A stretch of DNA of 5,857 nt from NCBI GenBank assembly GCA_946538875.1, contig CAMNHD010000115.1, positions 1 to 5,857 on the forward strand, read 5' to 3'. The position numbers and the translations under genes are program-made. This document shows, one piece after another, positions 5,497-5,857 of this stretch. Within the stretch, counting starts at the first letter, position 1. Each line of letters begins with the position of its first letter. Below the pieces are notes generated by a model. The model saw only the letters and a program-made list of their open reading frames with translations, did not search any database and was not told the DNA's origin. Source of the DNA: an uncultured Treponema sp. (GTDB lineage: Bacteria > Spirochaetota > Spirochaetia > Treponematales > Treponemataceae).

Positions 5497-5508
5497 AGGA
5501 ATATTCCT
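5497..5508. repeat. 12-bp perfect palindrome AGGAATATTCCT
   Basis: A perfect 12-bp palindrome lies 21 bp after the stop of the nuclease gene and borders the GC-rich element. It may be a protein-binding dyad or a boundary of that element. Chance is possible. Confidence 0.3.
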
Positions 5509-5529
5509 GCGGATTACGCCTTCTGAGCC

Positions 5530-5857
5530 TCACTTTGCCAATACAGCGTCGTTCATAATGGAAAGAAATTCCTTGGGCTCCACCTGTGAAACCGTCTGCG
5601 TCATGTCGTAAAGCTTGTCGTGGCGCAGATAATAAAGGTAACAGTTTATCTTGGACTCGTCCACGCCCATAAGACCGGCTGCCGCCTTGCGGTAACAGTA
5701 AAGCTGGTTCACATAGTCCCCGGGGCACGGAACGGCATCCGTCTTGTAGTCCACAACGGCATAAGTGTCACGGGTTTTCAGGAGCAGGTCGATTGAACCC
5801 TTGAGCACAATGCCCTCAAGGTTCATGCGGAACTGATACTCGGCACGGTACACATTG
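5530..5857 (-). CDS. AddA/RecB-family helicase-nuclease, C-terminal fragment with PD-(D/E)XK nuclease core
   Basis: This is the last 108 codons or so of a gene that continues beyond the right edge. The first full codon in the window is at 5856-5854. A GTG at 5853 is internal, not a start. Counting from that GTG, the fragment shows an E-containing strand (YRAEYQF), GSID with a catalytic Asp at 22, VDYKTD with Asp35 and Lys37, and QLYCY (50-54), in the order and spacing of the RecB/AddA nuclease domain. These proteins act with a helicase motor to resect double-strand DNA ends for recombination. The metal-binding and catalytic residues are all present, so the nuclease looks active. AddA is more likely than RecB from the compact VDYKTD context, but a stand-alone PD-(D/E)XK protein such as Cas4-like or another UvrD/RecB-family protein cannot be excluded without the N-terminal part. 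The stop is TGA (5532-5530). Confidence 0.85.
   Translation of the reverse strand, partial: NVYRAEYQFRMNLEGIVLKGSIDLLLKTRDTYAVVDYKTDAVPCPGDYVNQLYCYRKAAAGLMGVDESKINCYLYYLRHDKLYDMTQTVSQVEPKEFLSIMNDAVLAK

Noticed and set aside
5351..5728. 125-codon minus-strand frame covering the GC-rich gap and part of the nuclease gene
   Set aside because: It is out of frame with the conserved PD-(D/E)XK motifs and is Pro/Arg-rich from translating the GC-rich repeat. No ribosome binding site was found.
1..5857. CRISPR array, tRNA or rRNA genes, insertion sequence or phage module
   Set aside because: No regularly spaced repeats, no cloverleaf or rRNA-like sequence, and no transposase, integrase or phage structural motifs were seen in any frame. 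The nuclease fragment fits AddA/RecB recombination repair rather than a CRISPR system.

Overview
The window is a compact bacterial chromosome segment of moderate GC in which every gene I can support lies on the minus strand, so it reads right to left. Shine-Dalgarno sequences are clear and intergenic spacing in the main cluster is short. The organism cannot be fixed from sequence alone. The mix of an AddA/RecB-type nuclease tail, a Zn-ribbon SPFH protein, long coiled-coil membrane proteins and a GC-rich hairpin intergenic element would suit a gut or oral spirochaete (Treponema-like) or a Firmicute. That is a low-confidence guess.

Layout in transcription order. (1) 5857-5530: the C-terminal end of an AddA/RecB-family helicase-nuclease, with a recognisable PD-(D/E)XK nuclease core. 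(2) 5529-5279: a noncoding gap with a very GC-rich hairpin element (about 5396-5490), a 12-bp palindrome, and a candidate promoter whose -35/-10 spacer holds an operator-like dyad. (3) 5278-4535: a 247-aa protein with four membrane spans and a C-terminal H/C/C/C putative zinc site. (4) 4534-4109: a 426-bp noncoding region with an imperfect direct repeat, an inverted repeat with two competing 3' arms, and tandem TATAAT promoters facing the next cluster. (5) 4108 to the window's left edge: a tightly packed operon of four genes. These are an SPFH/Band-7 protein with three C-terminal zinc ribbons (410 aa), a four-span membrane protein with a helical cytosolic tail (241 aa), a 694-aa protein with a membrane hairpin and long coiled-coil segments, and the first 12 codons of a further gene. 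The last gene begins 3 nt after the previous stop, behind a perfect AGGAGG, and runs off the window.

The operon is the most interesting item. Gaps of 9, 14 and 3 nt, each with a ribosome binding site overlapping or next to the previous stop, imply co-translation of a soluble Zn-ribbon SPFH scaffold with two otherwise unrecognised membrane/coiled-coil proteins. By analogy with the Bacillus subtilis YdjI group, which contains the same SPFH family and is linked to PspA membrane-stress functions, I infer a membrane-associated scaffold or envelope-stress complex. The two partner proteins match nothing I recognise, so this role is a hypothesis. The 247-aa zinc-site membrane protein is nearby but has its own promoter region, and its link to the operon is unproven.
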